From an uncultured Bacteroidales bacterium (lineage in GTDB: Bacteria > Bacteroidota > Bacteroidia > Bacteroidales > Muribaculaceae), in the NCBI GenBank assembly GCA_902781045.1, contig CACZHT010000034.1:1-33673 (forward strand): a stretch of 33,673 nucleotides of DNA, written 5' to 3'. Shown piece after piece: positions 7,456 to 16,042 of this stretch. Made by a program: the position numbers and the translations under genes. The notes beneath the pieces are model-generated. The model was given only the letters and a program-made list of their open reading frames with translations, made no database searches and had not been told where the DNA came from. How positions within the stretch are numbered: position 1 is the first letter of the stretch; every line of letters begins with the position of its first letter.

Positions 7456-9522
7456 ATGAAGAATAAATCTATACTACTGGCGCTGGCACTCATGGGCTGG
7501 GGTGTCGCTTTTGCGCAAATTCACCGCATGGAGCGCAGCGACTCGGCGCAGGCCGCCCGCACTTATAACCTCAATCCCGTGGTGGTCACCGGTTCGGGAC
7601 ACCACCAGCGTCTGAAGAACACCCCGACACCCGTGCATGTGCTCAGCAGCCAGGAAATCCGCGAGCAGGGAATCACCACCCTGGATGGCGCACTCACGCG
7701 CATGATGCCGCAGGTGTCGATGGCACCCAACTCGATGGGCACTCACTTGCGGCTCAACGGGCTGGGCAACAAATACATCCTCATCCTCATCAACGGGCAG
7801 AAGCTGACGGGTGACATCTCCAACAATGTGGACTTGAACCGCATCAACATGGCTCGGGTCAAACGCATCGAGGTGCTCGATGGGGCGGCATCGTCGCTCT
7901 ATGGCTCGGATGCCATTGCCGGCGTGATCAACATCATCACCGACCAGCCCACCAGTCAGCTGGTGAGCGTCATGAGCGACACCCGTGTCTCGGGTCATGG
8001 TGTGCTCACCCAGGCCGTCACGGTCGATGTCTTCAAGGGCGGATTTGGCTCTTACACCTCGTTTGTCCACGACCGTGCCGACAGTTACCGCAACAGTGAC
8101 CTGGAGTACGTCAAAGGGTCGGAAACCGAGATACAGCCCACCATAGCTCCATTCTTCACCGGCTACCGTGCCAGCGTTGTCGGGCAGAAGTTCACCTATG
8201 CCCCCAATCAGCACCTGGCCCTGAATGCCGGCATCGACTACTCGCACAAGCTCACCGACCGTCCCGACTCCCGCGACGACATCACCGGAGGCACCGACTA
8301 TGAGATGCGCTATCGTGGACTGCGCTGGAATGTGGGAGGCATCTACAAGTTCACCAGCCGCAACTCGCTGCAGGCCGATTTCACGGCCGACCACTTCCGT
8401 TATGGTAAGCTATATGATGTCGAGACCAAGAACTATGCCGTGGGCGACTATGTGCAGAGCAAGAAGCAGCGTGCGCTGGACGCACAAGTCAAGGCCATCT
8501 TGGGGCTGATGCGCAATGCCACCACCATCTTTGGAGCTGAGTGGCGCAAAGACTGGCTCGTGGCCACATCGGGCAACATCGACCGCGCTGTCTACTCGCT
8601 GGCGGCTTACGGACAGCACGAGATGCGGCTGTTTCGCGACTTCACTGCCACAGCGGGGCTGCGTCTGACCTACCATGAGACCTTCGACTGGCACCTCACG
8701 CCCAAGGTTGCGCTCATGTATGCCCCTGGCAATTTCCGCCTGCGGGCCACCTATTCGGCCGGTTTCCGGGCACCGGGGCTGGACGAGCTCTACTATCACT
8801 ACTTCTCAGTCAACCGCGGCAAGCCGCAGATCAGCTTTGGCAACACTGCACTCAAGCCCGAGAAGAGCCACTACTTCTCGCTCGGAGCAGAATATCGCAA
8901 CAACATCATCGCTGTGAGTCTCACCGGCTACATCAACCGCATCAGCGACATGGTGGTCAAGCAGAACATTCCGGTCGATGACGAGGTGAGGGCCATGCTG
9001 CAAGCCGAGTTCCCCGAGATGAAACCCGATGAGGCCGCGCGGCTCGAACGCTATGCGCTGTATCAGAACAGCGACCGTGGCGACATCAAGGGGCTGCAAG
9101 TCAATGTCTCGGCCAATGTCACGCGCGACCTCAACCTGTCGGCCAACTATGTCTATACCTATGCCCGCACACGCAGTGGAGAGGTGTGGTCGATGCTCGA
9201 GCGCAGCGTGCGCAACGCGGCCACGATGGCTGCCAACTACAGCCACACCTGGAGCTGGTATCGCCTCAATGTCAACCTCAATGGCCGCGTGCAGTCCAAG
9301 ACCTACTATCCGGGCTATGAGGATGCACCGGGCTATGGCATCTGGAACATCAACACATCGCACACCTTCGATTGTGTGCGCCACTTTACCTTCGAGGCTA
9401 GCCTGGGTGTGGACAACATCTTCGACCATGTGGACCGCCGCATCGACTCCTCGTTGCGCAAGTATGCCCTCTACACCCCGGGGTGCATGCTTGTCGCCGG
9501 CCTCAAAATTCGCTTCAAGTGA
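7456..9522 (+). CDS. btuB: Second BtuB-like TonB-dependent receptor
   Basis: This 688-residue protein has a signal peptide (cleavage near AFAQ), a plug (NPVVVTGSGHHQRLKNTP, ILILINGQKLTGD, VKRIEVLDGAASSLYGSDA, GVINIITDQ) and a beta-barrel ending in LKIRFK. The plug is clearly paralogous to that of the receptor at 4124, with the same YGSDAIAGV segment. The start is taken at the ATG at 7456; upstream TTG codons are in frame but unnecessary. Its place between the chelatase gene and the corrin ring genes suggests import of corrinoids or corrin precursors. The loops differ from those of the first receptor, so the two may recognise different cobamides. The exact ligand is inference. Confidence 0.87.
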   Translation: MKNKSILLALALMGWGVAFAQIHRMERSDSAQAARTYNLNPVVVTGSGHHQRLKNTPTPVHVLSSQEIREQGITTLDGALTRMMPQVSMAPNSMGTHLRLNGLGNKYILILINGQKLTGDISNNVDLNRINMARVKRIEVLDGAASSLYGSDAIAGVINIITDQPTSQLVSVMSDTRVSGHGVLTQAVTVDVFKGGFGSYTSFVHDRADSYRNSDLEYVKGSETEIQPTIAPFFTGYRASVVGQKFTYAPNQHLALNAGIDYSHKLTDRPDSRDDITGGTDYEMRYRGLRWNVGGIYKFTSRNSLQADFTADHFRYGKLYDVETKNYAVGDYVQSKKQRALDAQVKAILGLMRNATTIFGAEWRKDWLVATSGNIDRAVYSLAAYGQHEMRLFRDFTATAGLRLTYHETFDWHLTPKVALMYAPGNFRLRATYSAGFRAPGLDELYYHYFSVNRGKPQISFGNTALKPEKSHYFSLGAEYRNNIIAVSLTGYINRISDMVVKQNIPVDDEVRAMLQAEFPEMKPDEAARLERYALYQNSDRGDIKGLQVNVSANVTRDLNLSANYVYTYARTRSGEVWSMLERSVRNAATMAANYSHTWSWYRLNVNLNGRVQSKTYYPGYEDAPGYGIWNINTSHTFDCVRHFTFEASLGVDNIFDHVDRRIDSSLRKYALYTPGCMLVAGLKIRFK

Positions 9523-9618
9523 GCGGATAGAGGCAAGAAGCTAGATACAAGAAACGACAGGCAACGAACAACAGCCGAGCTAGCCAGGCTGAAATTCGCA
9601 ATTATCAATTAAAAGTTG

Positions 9619-9627
9619 TAACTTTGC
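9619..9627 (+). promoter_or_regulatory. -7 box upstream of cbiH-cbiC
   Basis: TAACTTTGC fits TAnnTTTG and lies 8 bp before the ATG at 9635, so a transcript from it would be almost leaderless. It may give riboswitch-independent expression of the ring-synthesis genes. There is no clear -33 element. Confidence 0.45.
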
Positions 9628-9634
9628 AGCCAAT

Positions 9635-11035
9635 ATGAGCAAGATAATCGTAGCAGGCATCGGGCCGGGCAGCCCGGACGACATGACTCCGGCGGTAATC
9701 GAGGCGGTGCGCCAGGCCGATGCCGTGGTGGGCTATAAGTACTACTTCCAGTTCATAGCACCCTATCTGCCAGACGGGTGTGAGTGCATCGACACCGGCA
9801 TGAAGCGCGAGCGCGATCGTGCCGAGCAGGCGTTTGCACTGGCCGAGCAGGGCAAGACGGTGGTCGTCATCTCGTCGGGCGACGCGGGCATCTATGGCAT
9901 GACACCGCTGGTCTATGAGATGCGCCGCGAGCGCGGCAGTGAGGTCGAGATTGAGTCGCTGCCGGGCATCTCGGCGTTTCAGAAAGCCGCCTCGCTGCTG
10001 GGAGCACCCATCGGCCACGATTTGTGTCTGATTTCGCTGAGCGACCTGATGACACCGTGGGAAGTCATCGAGCGCCGCATCCGTGCGGCTGCCGTGGGCG
10101 ACTTTGTCACGGCGGTCTACAACCCCAAGTCGCAGGGACGCTATTGGCAACTCTATCGATTGCAGGAATTGTTCCTGCAGGAGCGGGCCGGTAGCACACC
10201 TGTGGGCTATGTGCGACAGGCCGGACGCGACGACCAGCAGGTGCAGGTCACCACGTTGGCCGAGTTTGACCCCGAGCAGGTGGACATGTTCACTGTCATC
10301 CTCATTGGCAACAGCCAGAGTTATGTGGCCGATGGCAAGATGATCACACCGCGTGGTTACTATCGTGAGCAGGCCCAGGCCGAAGCCAAGCCCGGGCAGC
10401 TAATCATGATGGAGTCGTTCCGCACCATCGAGCGCGAATTGCAGAACCGTGACCTGCCCCTCGACCACAAGTGGGCTTTGCTGCATGCCATACACACAAC
10501 GGCCGATTTCGACATGGAGCAATGCCTGCACACCGACCCAGGGGCTGTCGAGACCCTCTACAGCCAGGTGGCCAGCGGCAGACTCAAGACCATCGTCACC
10601 GATGTGACCATGGTGGTGAGTGGCATCCGCAAGGGGGCACTGGCGCGGCTGGGCATTGAGGCCAAGTGCTATCTGGCTGACCCGCGTGTGGCCCAGATGG
10701 CATCAGAGCTGGGCATAACGCGTACCCAGGCAGGCATCCGTCTGGCCGTTGAAGAGCATCCCGATGCACTGTTTGCTTTCGGCAACGCACCGACGGCACT
10801 GATGGAGTTGTGCTCGCTCATCCGGCAGGGAAAGGCTCGTCCGGCAGGCATCATTGCTGCGCCGGTGGGATTTGTCCATGTGCGTGAGTCCAAGCACATG
10901 GTCAAGCCGTTCAGGCACATACCCAAACTCATCGTCGAGGGGCGCAAGGGCGGCAGCAATCTGGCAGCCACCCTGTGCAACGCCATCCTCTGCTATGACG
11001 ACGCGGCACAGCTTCGCCCCGGCAGGGACTTATGA
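9635..11035 (+). CDS. cbiHC: CbiH-CbiC fusion: cobalt-precorrin-3B C17-methyltransferase / cobalt-precorrin-8 methylmutase
   Basis: Residues 1 to about 245 form a tetrapyrrole methylase of CbiH/CobJ type: VAGIGPGSPDDMTPAV at the start, SSGDAGIYGM, LPGISAFQKAASLLGAP, and VYNPKSQGRYWQL. They methylate C17 and contract the ring. Residues from about 250 to 466 are CbiC/CobH: LLHAIHTTADFD with the catalytic His region at 284-287, VVSGIRKGAL, FGNAPTAL, and PVGFVHVRESK. They move the methyl group from C11 to C12. The two activities are not consecutive in the pathway. The start ATG follows a -7 box closely. The 130-bp gap to the next gene holds heptamer arrays and no terminator, so transcription probably continues. 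Confidence 0.93.
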   Translation: MSKIIVAGIGPGSPDDMTPAVIEAVRQADAVVGYKYYFQFIAPYLPDGCECIDTGMKRERDRAEQAFALAEQGKTVVVISSGDAGIYGMTPLVYEMRRERGSEVEIESLPGISAFQKAASLLGAPIGHDLCLISLSDLMTPWEVIERRIRAAAVGDFVTAVYNPKSQGRYWQLYRLQELFLQERAGSTPVGYVRQAGRDDQQVQVTTLAEFDPEQVDMFTVILIGNSQSYVADGKMITPRGYYREQAQAEAKPGQLIMMESFRTIERELQNRDLPLDHKWALLHAIHTTADFDMEQCLHTDPGAVETLYSQVASGRLKTIVTDVTMVVSGIRKGALARLGIEAKCYLADPRVAQMASELGITRTQAGIRLAVEEHPDALFAFGNAPTALMELCSLIRQGKARPAGIIAAPVGFVHVRESKHMVKPFRHIPKLIVEGRKGGSNLAATLCNAILCYDDAAQLRPGRDL

Positions 11036-11039
11036 TTAA

Positions 11040-11132
11040 TTCATAATTTATAATTTATAATTTTTGTCGCTGCAGTGCAATCTCGCATCTCGTTGCCACA
11101 ACTGACAACTAAAAACTAACAACTAGCAACTA
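11040..11132. repeat. Heptamer-period arrays between cbiHC and cbiET
   Basis: Units TTCATAA, TTTATAA, TTTATAA fill 11040-11060 directly after the upstream stop. Units ACAACTA, AAAACTA, ACAACTA, GCAACTA fill 11105-11132. About 45 bp of unrelated sequence lies between the two runs. Confidence 0.75.
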
Positions 11133-11165
11133 ACAAGATGTATCTCGCATCTTAACTACTCAAAA

Positions 11166-12362
11166 TTGAAGTTCATTATTATTGGCATCAGCGATGCGCC
11201 ACAGCCCTATCTCGCCCCCGAGGCGATGATGGCAATTAGGGCTGGACGTGTGTTCTCGGGTGGCAAACGCCATCACGAGATCATGGCTCCATGGCTGCCC
11301 CAGGGAGCACAGTGGATTGACATCACCGTGCCGCTAGAAGCTGTGTTCGAGCAATATCGTGCCCACGACCAGGTGGTGGTTATCGCCAGTGGCGACCCAC
11401 TGTTCTTTGGCGTTGCCAACACCATCCACTCGCGCTTGCCCGAGGCCGAGGTTGTCATTCTCCCGGCGTTCAACTCGCTGCAGATGCTGGCTCACCGGCT
11501 GGTGATGCCCTATCACGACCTGCGCATCGTCTCGCTCACAGGCCGACCCTGGCCTGAGTTTGACCGCGCGCTCATCGAGCGGGCCGGAAAAATCGGTGTG
11601 CTCACCGACCGCACGCATACGCCCGATGCCATCGCCCGCCGCATGCTTGACTATGGCTACTGCCACTATGCGATGCACGTGGGCGAGCACCTGGGCAACC
11701 CCGAGCGCGAGCGGGTAACGACACTGACTGTGGCCCAGGCCGTCGGGCGAGAGTTTGAGCATCCCAACTGTGTCATCCTCACCGGCAGTGACCCGCGACC
11801 TCGACACTTTGGCATTCCTGACTGTGAGTTTGCCTTGCTCAATGGGCGCGAGAAGATGATTACCAAGGCGCCCATACGCCTGCTCACCCTGCAAGCCCTG
11901 CAGTTGCAGCGCAGGAGCGTGCTGTGGGACATCGGCTTCTGCACGGGCAGCGTCTCGGTCGAGGCACGGCTGCAGTTCCCGCATCTGCTAGTTGTGGCCT
12001 TTGAGCTGCGACCCGAGGGCGAGCGGCTCATGGCCGAGAACAGCCGCCGCCACGGCACACCCGGCATCGTGGTGCGCATGGGCGACTTTCTGGAGGCCGA
12101 CCTCACCGACTTGCCCCGACCCGATGCCGTGTTTATCGGCGGACATGGCGGACAATTGAAAGAAATCATGGCCCGTGTGCTTACTGCGCTGGCCGATGAC
12201 GGCTGCATGGTCATGAACAGTGTCACCGCCCCACGAGTGACGACCGACAGTCACCGCTTGTGGGACGAGGCCTGCGACGAGCTGGGCCTGCGGCAAGAGC
12301 CTCCCATGCGCATCATCATCAACGACAATCATCCCATCGAAATACTGAAATGCAAAAGATAG
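11166..12362 (+). CDS. cbiET: CbiE-CbiT (CobL-type) cobalt-precorrin C5,C15-methyltransferase/decarboxylase
   Basis: This 398-residue bifunctional enzyme methylates C5 and C15 and removes the C12 acetate carboxyl. The N-terminal half is the CbiE tetrapyrrole methylase: IIIGISDAPQPYL, VVIASGDPLFFGVA, ILPAFNSLQMLAHRL. The C-terminal half from about residue 215 is CbiT, a Rossmann methyltransferase with VLWDIGFCTGSVSVEA as the SAM-binding loop and AVFIGGHGG. The start is a TTG at 11166. No in-frame ATG lies between it and the upstream stop at 11124, and the KFIIIG strand begins immediately after. The 3' end overlaps the next gene by 13 bp, indicating coupling. This fusion is common in Bacteroidetes and proteobacteria. 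Confidence 0.93.
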   Translation: MKFIIIGISDAPQPYLAPEAMMAIRAGRVFSGGKRHHEIMAPWLPQGAQWIDITVPLEAVFEQYRAHDQVVVIASGDPLFFGVANTIHSRLPEAEVVILPAFNSLQMLAHRLVMPYHDLRIVSLTGRPWPEFDRALIERAGKIGVLTDRTHTPDAIARRMLDYGYCHYAMHVGEHLGNPERERVTTLTVAQAVGREFEHPNCVILTGSDPRPRHFGIPDCEFALLNGREKMITKAPIRLLTLQALQLQRRSVLWDIGFCTGSVSVEARLQFPHLLVVAFELRPEGERLMAENSRRHGTPGIVVRMGDFLEADLTDLPRPDAVFIGGHGGQLKEIMARVLTALADDGCMVMNSVTAPRVTTDSHRLWDEACDELGLRQEPPMRIIINDNHPIEILKCKR

Positions 12363-14119
12363 CTATCATCCCCGTCAACGAGGCTGGCCACAGCATTGCC
12401 AGGATCCTAAAACCATTGCTCAATGCCACCGTCATCGCTCGCGGCTGCGTGGCCACGCAGTGGGGCGAACATGATGCCTTTGTCTTCATTGGCGCCATGG
12501 GCATCTGTGTGCGCACCATCGCACCACTGATTGGCGACAAGCACACCGACCCGGCAGTGGTGTGTGTCGACTCACTGGGCAAGAATGTCATCTCGGTGCT
12601 CTCGGGGCATGTGGGCGGGGCCAACGACTTGGCGCGCGAGATTGCCGGGCTGCTCGGTGCCGAACCCATCATCACCACGCAGAGCGACAACACTGACCTG
12701 TGGCCACTCGACACGTTGGCCCGGCGCTTTGGCTGGGAACTTGTCGAGGAGGATGGAGACATCAATCCGTGCATCTTTGCCTTTGTCAATCGGCAACCCA
12801 CCGCCCTGTTGCTTGACATCCGTGATGCCGGAACCGACTATCTCGAACGCACCCTCCCTGACCATGTGACACTCATCGGCGACATCAGCCAGGCCGACCC
12901 GTCACGTTTCAGATTGTTGATCACAGTGTCGCCTTTTGCCCATCTCATACCTCAAGGGATGTTGAGCCTCTGCTATGTGCCTCGTGTCTTGTCGATAGGC
13001 TTCGGGCTGGCTCATCGCCCCGATGACCCAAAGGCGATAGCCGCGCACATGGACGATGTGTTGCTCGACCATGGCATCATCCCCTTTGCCCGGGAGTATT
13101 GCTCGATTGATGTAAAGGCCGAGGAACCCCTGGTGGATGTGCTCAAGGATTTGGGCGAGTCTGTCACCTTCTTCACAGCCCGACAGCTGGCACAGGTCGA
13201 GGTGCCCAATCCCAGCGAAACCGTCGCCAAGCATGTGGGAACGCCCAGCGTGTGCGAGGCTGCGGCATTGCTGGCGTCGAATCATGGGCGGTTGTTGATG
13301 CCCAAAGTCAAGGGCAAAGACTTCACACTGGCTGTTGCCATCGACCGCAAGTATCTGCGGCAGGGACATGTCGAGATCGTGGGGGCAGGGCCGGGTGACC
13401 CCGACCTGGTGTCGGTGCGCGGGCGGCAGATGCTCGAGCGGGCTGACCTCATCCTCTATGCCGGCTCACTGGTACCGCGCGAGCTCACTTTGTGCCATAA
13501 GCCTGGGGCGGTGGTGCGCAGTTCGGCCGACATGTGTCTGGAGGAACAGTGTGTCCTGATGAAGCAACACTACGACCGCGGACACTTCATCGTGCGCTTG
13601 CACACGGGCGACCCATGCATCTTTGGCGCCATACAGGAGCAGATGGCCTACTTCGACCGTGAGGGCATGGACTATCACATCACGCCGGGCATCTCATCGT
13701 TTCTGGCCGCGGCGGCCGAGCTGCGCAGCCAGTTCACCATACCCGAGCGCACTCAGACCATCATCCTCACGCGCGGCGAGGGGCGAACACCCATGCCCGA
13801 GCTCGAGAAGTTGCATCTGCTGGCCCGTAGCCAGAGCACAATGTGCATCTTCCTGAGTGCGGCAATCGTCGACGATGTGCAGCGCGAGCTGCTCATGGAG
13901 TATCCCGAGGACACCCCGGTGGCGGCCTGCTACCACCTGACGTGGCCCGACCAGCGCATCTATCGGGGAGTGCTCAAGGACTTGGCACAGATGGTGCACG
14001 ACAATCACTTGACCTTGACCACGATGCTGGTCGTGGGCGAGGCTATTGACAACCGACAGGGGCTGTCCGAACTCTACAACAAGCACTTTACTCATTTGTT
14101 CAGAAAAGGGACTTGTTAA
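12350..14119 (+). CDS. cbiGF: CbiG-CbiF fusion: cobalt-precorrin-5A hydrolase / cobalt-precorrin-4 C11-methyltransferase
   Basis: The protein has 589 residues. Residues 1 to about 337 are CbiG, which opens the delta-lactone and releases acetaldehyde, a step specific to the anaerobic route. Motifs include FIGAMGICVRTIAPLI, LSGHVGGANDLAREI, LSIGFGLAHR and LASNHGRLLMPKVKGKDFTLAVA. The rest is CbiF/CobM: EIVGAGPGDPDLVSVRGRQ, LHTGDPCIFGAIQEQ, ITPGISSFLAAAAEL, and LTRGEGRTPMP. CbiF makes the substrate of CbiG, so the fusion joins consecutive steps in reversed order along the chain. The ATG at 12350 is preferred over an in-frame upstream start because CbiG homology begins at once. The stop is immediately followed by a heptamer array. 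Confidence 0.93.
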   Translation: MQKIAIIPVNEAGHSIARILKPLLNATVIARGCVATQWGEHDAFVFIGAMGICVRTIAPLIGDKHTDPAVVCVDSLGKNVISVLSGHVGGANDLAREIAGLLGAEPIITTQSDNTDLWPLDTLARRFGWELVEEDGDINPCIFAFVNRQPTALLLDIRDAGTDYLERTLPDHVTLIGDISQADPSRFRLLITVSPFAHLIPQGMLSLCYVPRVLSIGFGLAHRPDDPKAIAAHMDDVLLDHGIIPFAREYCSIDVKAEEPLVDVLKDLGESVTFFTARQLAQVEVPNPSETVAKHVGTPSVCEAAALLASNHGRLLMPKVKGKDFTLAVAIDRKYLRQGHVEIVGAGPGDPDLVSVRGRQMLERADLILYAGSLVPRELTLCHKPGAVVRSSADMCLEEQCVLMKQHYDRGHFIVRLHTGDPCIFGAIQEQMAYFDREGMDYHITPGISSFLAAAAELRSQFTIPERTQTIILTRGEGRTPMPELEKLHLLARSQSTMCIFLSAAIVDDVQRELLMEYPEDTPVAACYHLTWPDQRIYRGVLKDLAQMVHDNHLTLTTMLVVGEAIDNRQGLSELYNKHFTHLFRKGTC

Positions 14120-14224
14120 TTCACAATTCATAATTGAGCATTGGTCATTATGAATTATGAGTTATAAATTATGAATTATAAATTATGAGTTATAAATTAT
14201 GAGTTATAAATTATGAATTATAAA
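14120..14224. repeat. 15-unit heptamer array filling the cbiGF-cbiJD gap
   Basis: Fifteen consecutive 7-bp units run from the base after the cbiGF stop to 5 bp before the cbiJD ATG. The first four are diverged (TTCACAA, TTCATAA, TTGAGCA, TTGGTCA). The rest alternate TTATGAA or TTATGAG with TTATAAA. The phase never slips. Nearly every unit carries a stop triplet on each strand. Confidence 0.9.
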
Positions 14225-14229
14225 TTAAA

Positions 14230-15984
14230 ATGATTTTGGTGTTTGGCGGAACGACCGAGGGGCGCTTGGCTGCCCAGGTGCTGGACGAGGCCGGGACCGG
14301 CTACTTCTACTCGACCCATGGCGACGGGCAGGAGGTTGACCTGGTGCATGGCACACGCCTGGCTGGGGCATTGCAGGTTGCCGATATGGTGGATGTCTGT
14401 CGTGAGCATGACATCCGCCTGCTGGTCGATGCCGCACACCCCTTTGCCGAGCAGTTGCACCGCAACGTGATGGCCTTGGCCCGGCAGTTGCGGTTGCCGG
14501 TCATCCGCTATGACCGCATCTATCCCGCACATGACCCCACTCTGGTCTGGTGCCGTGACTATGCCGATGCCATCAGGCAGCTGAATGCTCATGGCGTCGG
14601 CCGATTGCTGGCCTTGACCGGTGTCAACACCATCGGTCGTCTCAAGCCCTACTGGCAGGAGCACACATGCTGGTTTCGCATCCTGGACCGCCCCATCTCG
14701 CTGCAAAGGGCGCAAGAGGCGGGATTCCCGGCCGACCACCTGGTCTACTACGAGCACGACAACACCGCACAACTGCTCGAAATGCTGTGCCCTGATGCCA
14801 TCTTGACCAAGGAGAGTGGACTGAGCGGCGGATTTGGCGAGAAGGTCGAGGCGGCGCGGCGGGCCGGGGTGCAGGTGTTCGTGGTCGAGCGCCCTGCCTA
14901 TCCCGTTGTGCCGGGGGTGACGGTCAGCCATGTCAACGGGCCGCATGGTCTGCGACGCGTGGTCGAGCACATCTTGCCCGAGTTCTATCCGCTGCACAGT
15001 GGCCTGACCACGGGCACCTGCGCCACTGCGGCAGCTGTGGCCGCCACCCGGCGGCTGGTCACTGGCGAGACACCTGGTGTGGTGCCCGTGGTCTTGCCTG
15101 ACGGAGAGACCATCGATGTCGACGTGAGCTACGGCAAGAACTATGCCTCGGTCATCAAGGATGCGGGCGATGACCCCGATGTGACCGATGGGGTGGAAAT
15201 CCGTGCTACGGTCGAGTGGAGCGACCATTTTGAGATTTGCGGTGGCGATGGGGTGGGGCGATTCACCCTGCCGGGATTTGACTATCCTCCCGGCGAGGCA
15301 GCCATCAACCGCACCCCGAGGCAGATGTTGCGCGACAACATACGCGAGAGTGTGCGCATCACCATCACAGTGCCGCTGGGGAGCGAAATCGCCCGGCGCA
15401 CGTTCAATCCGCGGCTGGGCATCGAGGGCGGCATCAGCATCATCGGTGAGTCGGGCATTGTCAAGCCCTACAGCGAGCAGGCGTTCGTTCAGAGCATCGG
15501 CAAGTGCATGCAAGTCGCTCAGGCATCGGGTGCCCCACGCGTGGTCATGGGCAGTGGAGCCAAGAGCGAGAACTACCTCCGTGCCCTCTACCCCGACCTG
15601 CCGTCGCAGGCGTTTGTGCAATATGGCAACTATGTGGGCGAGACACTGCGGCTGGCCACCCAGTTGGGCATCACGCAAGTCACACTGGGTGTGATGCTGG
15701 GCAAGGCGGTGAAGCTGGCGGCGGGCAATCTGGACACACACAGCCGGGTGGCCACCATGGACAAGGACTTCATGGCGCAGATGCTGGCTCAGGCTGGATG
15801 TGATGTCGACCTGAGTGGCATCACCCTGGCTCGCGAGTTGTGGGACAAGATTCCGCCCGAACGTCTCCAGACCTTTGCCCGCATGGTCATCGGCCGTTGC
15901 ATGGAGCATTGCGCTCCCCTGTTGCCTCATGGCACCCTCACCATACTCCTGCTCGATAACGATGGCACTATCTATAGCCTTTAG
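14230..15984 (+). CDS. cbiJD: CbiJ-CbiD fusion: cobalt-precorrin-6A reductase / cobalt-precorrin-5B C1-methyltransferase
   Basis: The protein has 584 residues. The first 250 or so are CbiJ/CobK: VFGGTTEGRLAAQVL at the N-terminus, VDAAHPFAEQLHRN, and TKESGLSGGFGEKVEAA. They reduce the macrocycle. Residues from about 254 are CbiD: LHSGLTTGTCATAAAVAA, SYGKNYASVIKDAGDDPDVTDG, GIEGGISIIGESGIVKPYS, and LGVMLGKAVKLAAGN. CbiD catalyses C1 methylation and is a marker of the anaerobic pathway. CbiD makes the CbiJ substrate, so this fusion too joins consecutive steps in reversed order. The ATG at 14230 follows the heptamer array directly. A 570-codon antisense frame over this gene is considered a composition artefact. 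Confidence 0.93.
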   Translation: MILVFGGTTEGRLAAQVLDEAGTGYFYSTHGDGQEVDLVHGTRLAGALQVADMVDVCREHDIRLLVDAAHPFAEQLHRNVMALARQLRLPVIRYDRIYPAHDPTLVWCRDYADAIRQLNAHGVGRLLALTGVNTIGRLKPYWQEHTCWFRILDRPISLQRAQEAGFPADHLVYYEHDNTAQLLEMLCPDAILTKESGLSGGFGEKVEAARRAGVQVFVVERPAYPVVPGVTVSHVNGPHGLRRVVEHILPEFYPLHSGLTTGTCATAAAVAATRRLVTGETPGVVPVVLPDGETIDVDVSYGKNYASVIKDAGDDPDVTDGVEIRATVEWSDHFEICGGDGVGRFTLPGFDYPPGEAAINRTPRQMLRDNIRESVRITITVPLGSEIARRTFNPRLGIEGGISIIGESGIVKPYSEQAFVQSIGKCMQVAQASGAPRVVMGSGAKSENYLRALYPDLPSQAFVQYGNYVGETLRLATQLGITQVTLGVMLGKAVKLAAGNLDTHSRVATMDKDFMAQMLAQAGCDVDLSGITLARELWDKIPPERLQTFARMVIGRCMEHCAPLLPHGTLTILLLDNDGTIYSL

Positions 15985-16042
15985 TTTTTAGTTGGGGCAG
16001 TAAACCGAAGCTAAAGACGCGCAACCCGAGACCTGAAACTCG

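Noticed and set aside
14120..14224. CRISPR-like or phage attachment repeat
   Set aside because: The repeat unit is 7 bp without spacers and there is no integrase or duplicated tRNA end.
14218..15930. 570-codon minus-strand open frame over cbiJD, and similar long antisense frames at 1059-2675, 5018-6385 and 65-805
   Set aside because: They lie opposite genes with clear family motifs, have no domain or start signal of their own, and arise from the GC-rich codon use of the real genes.
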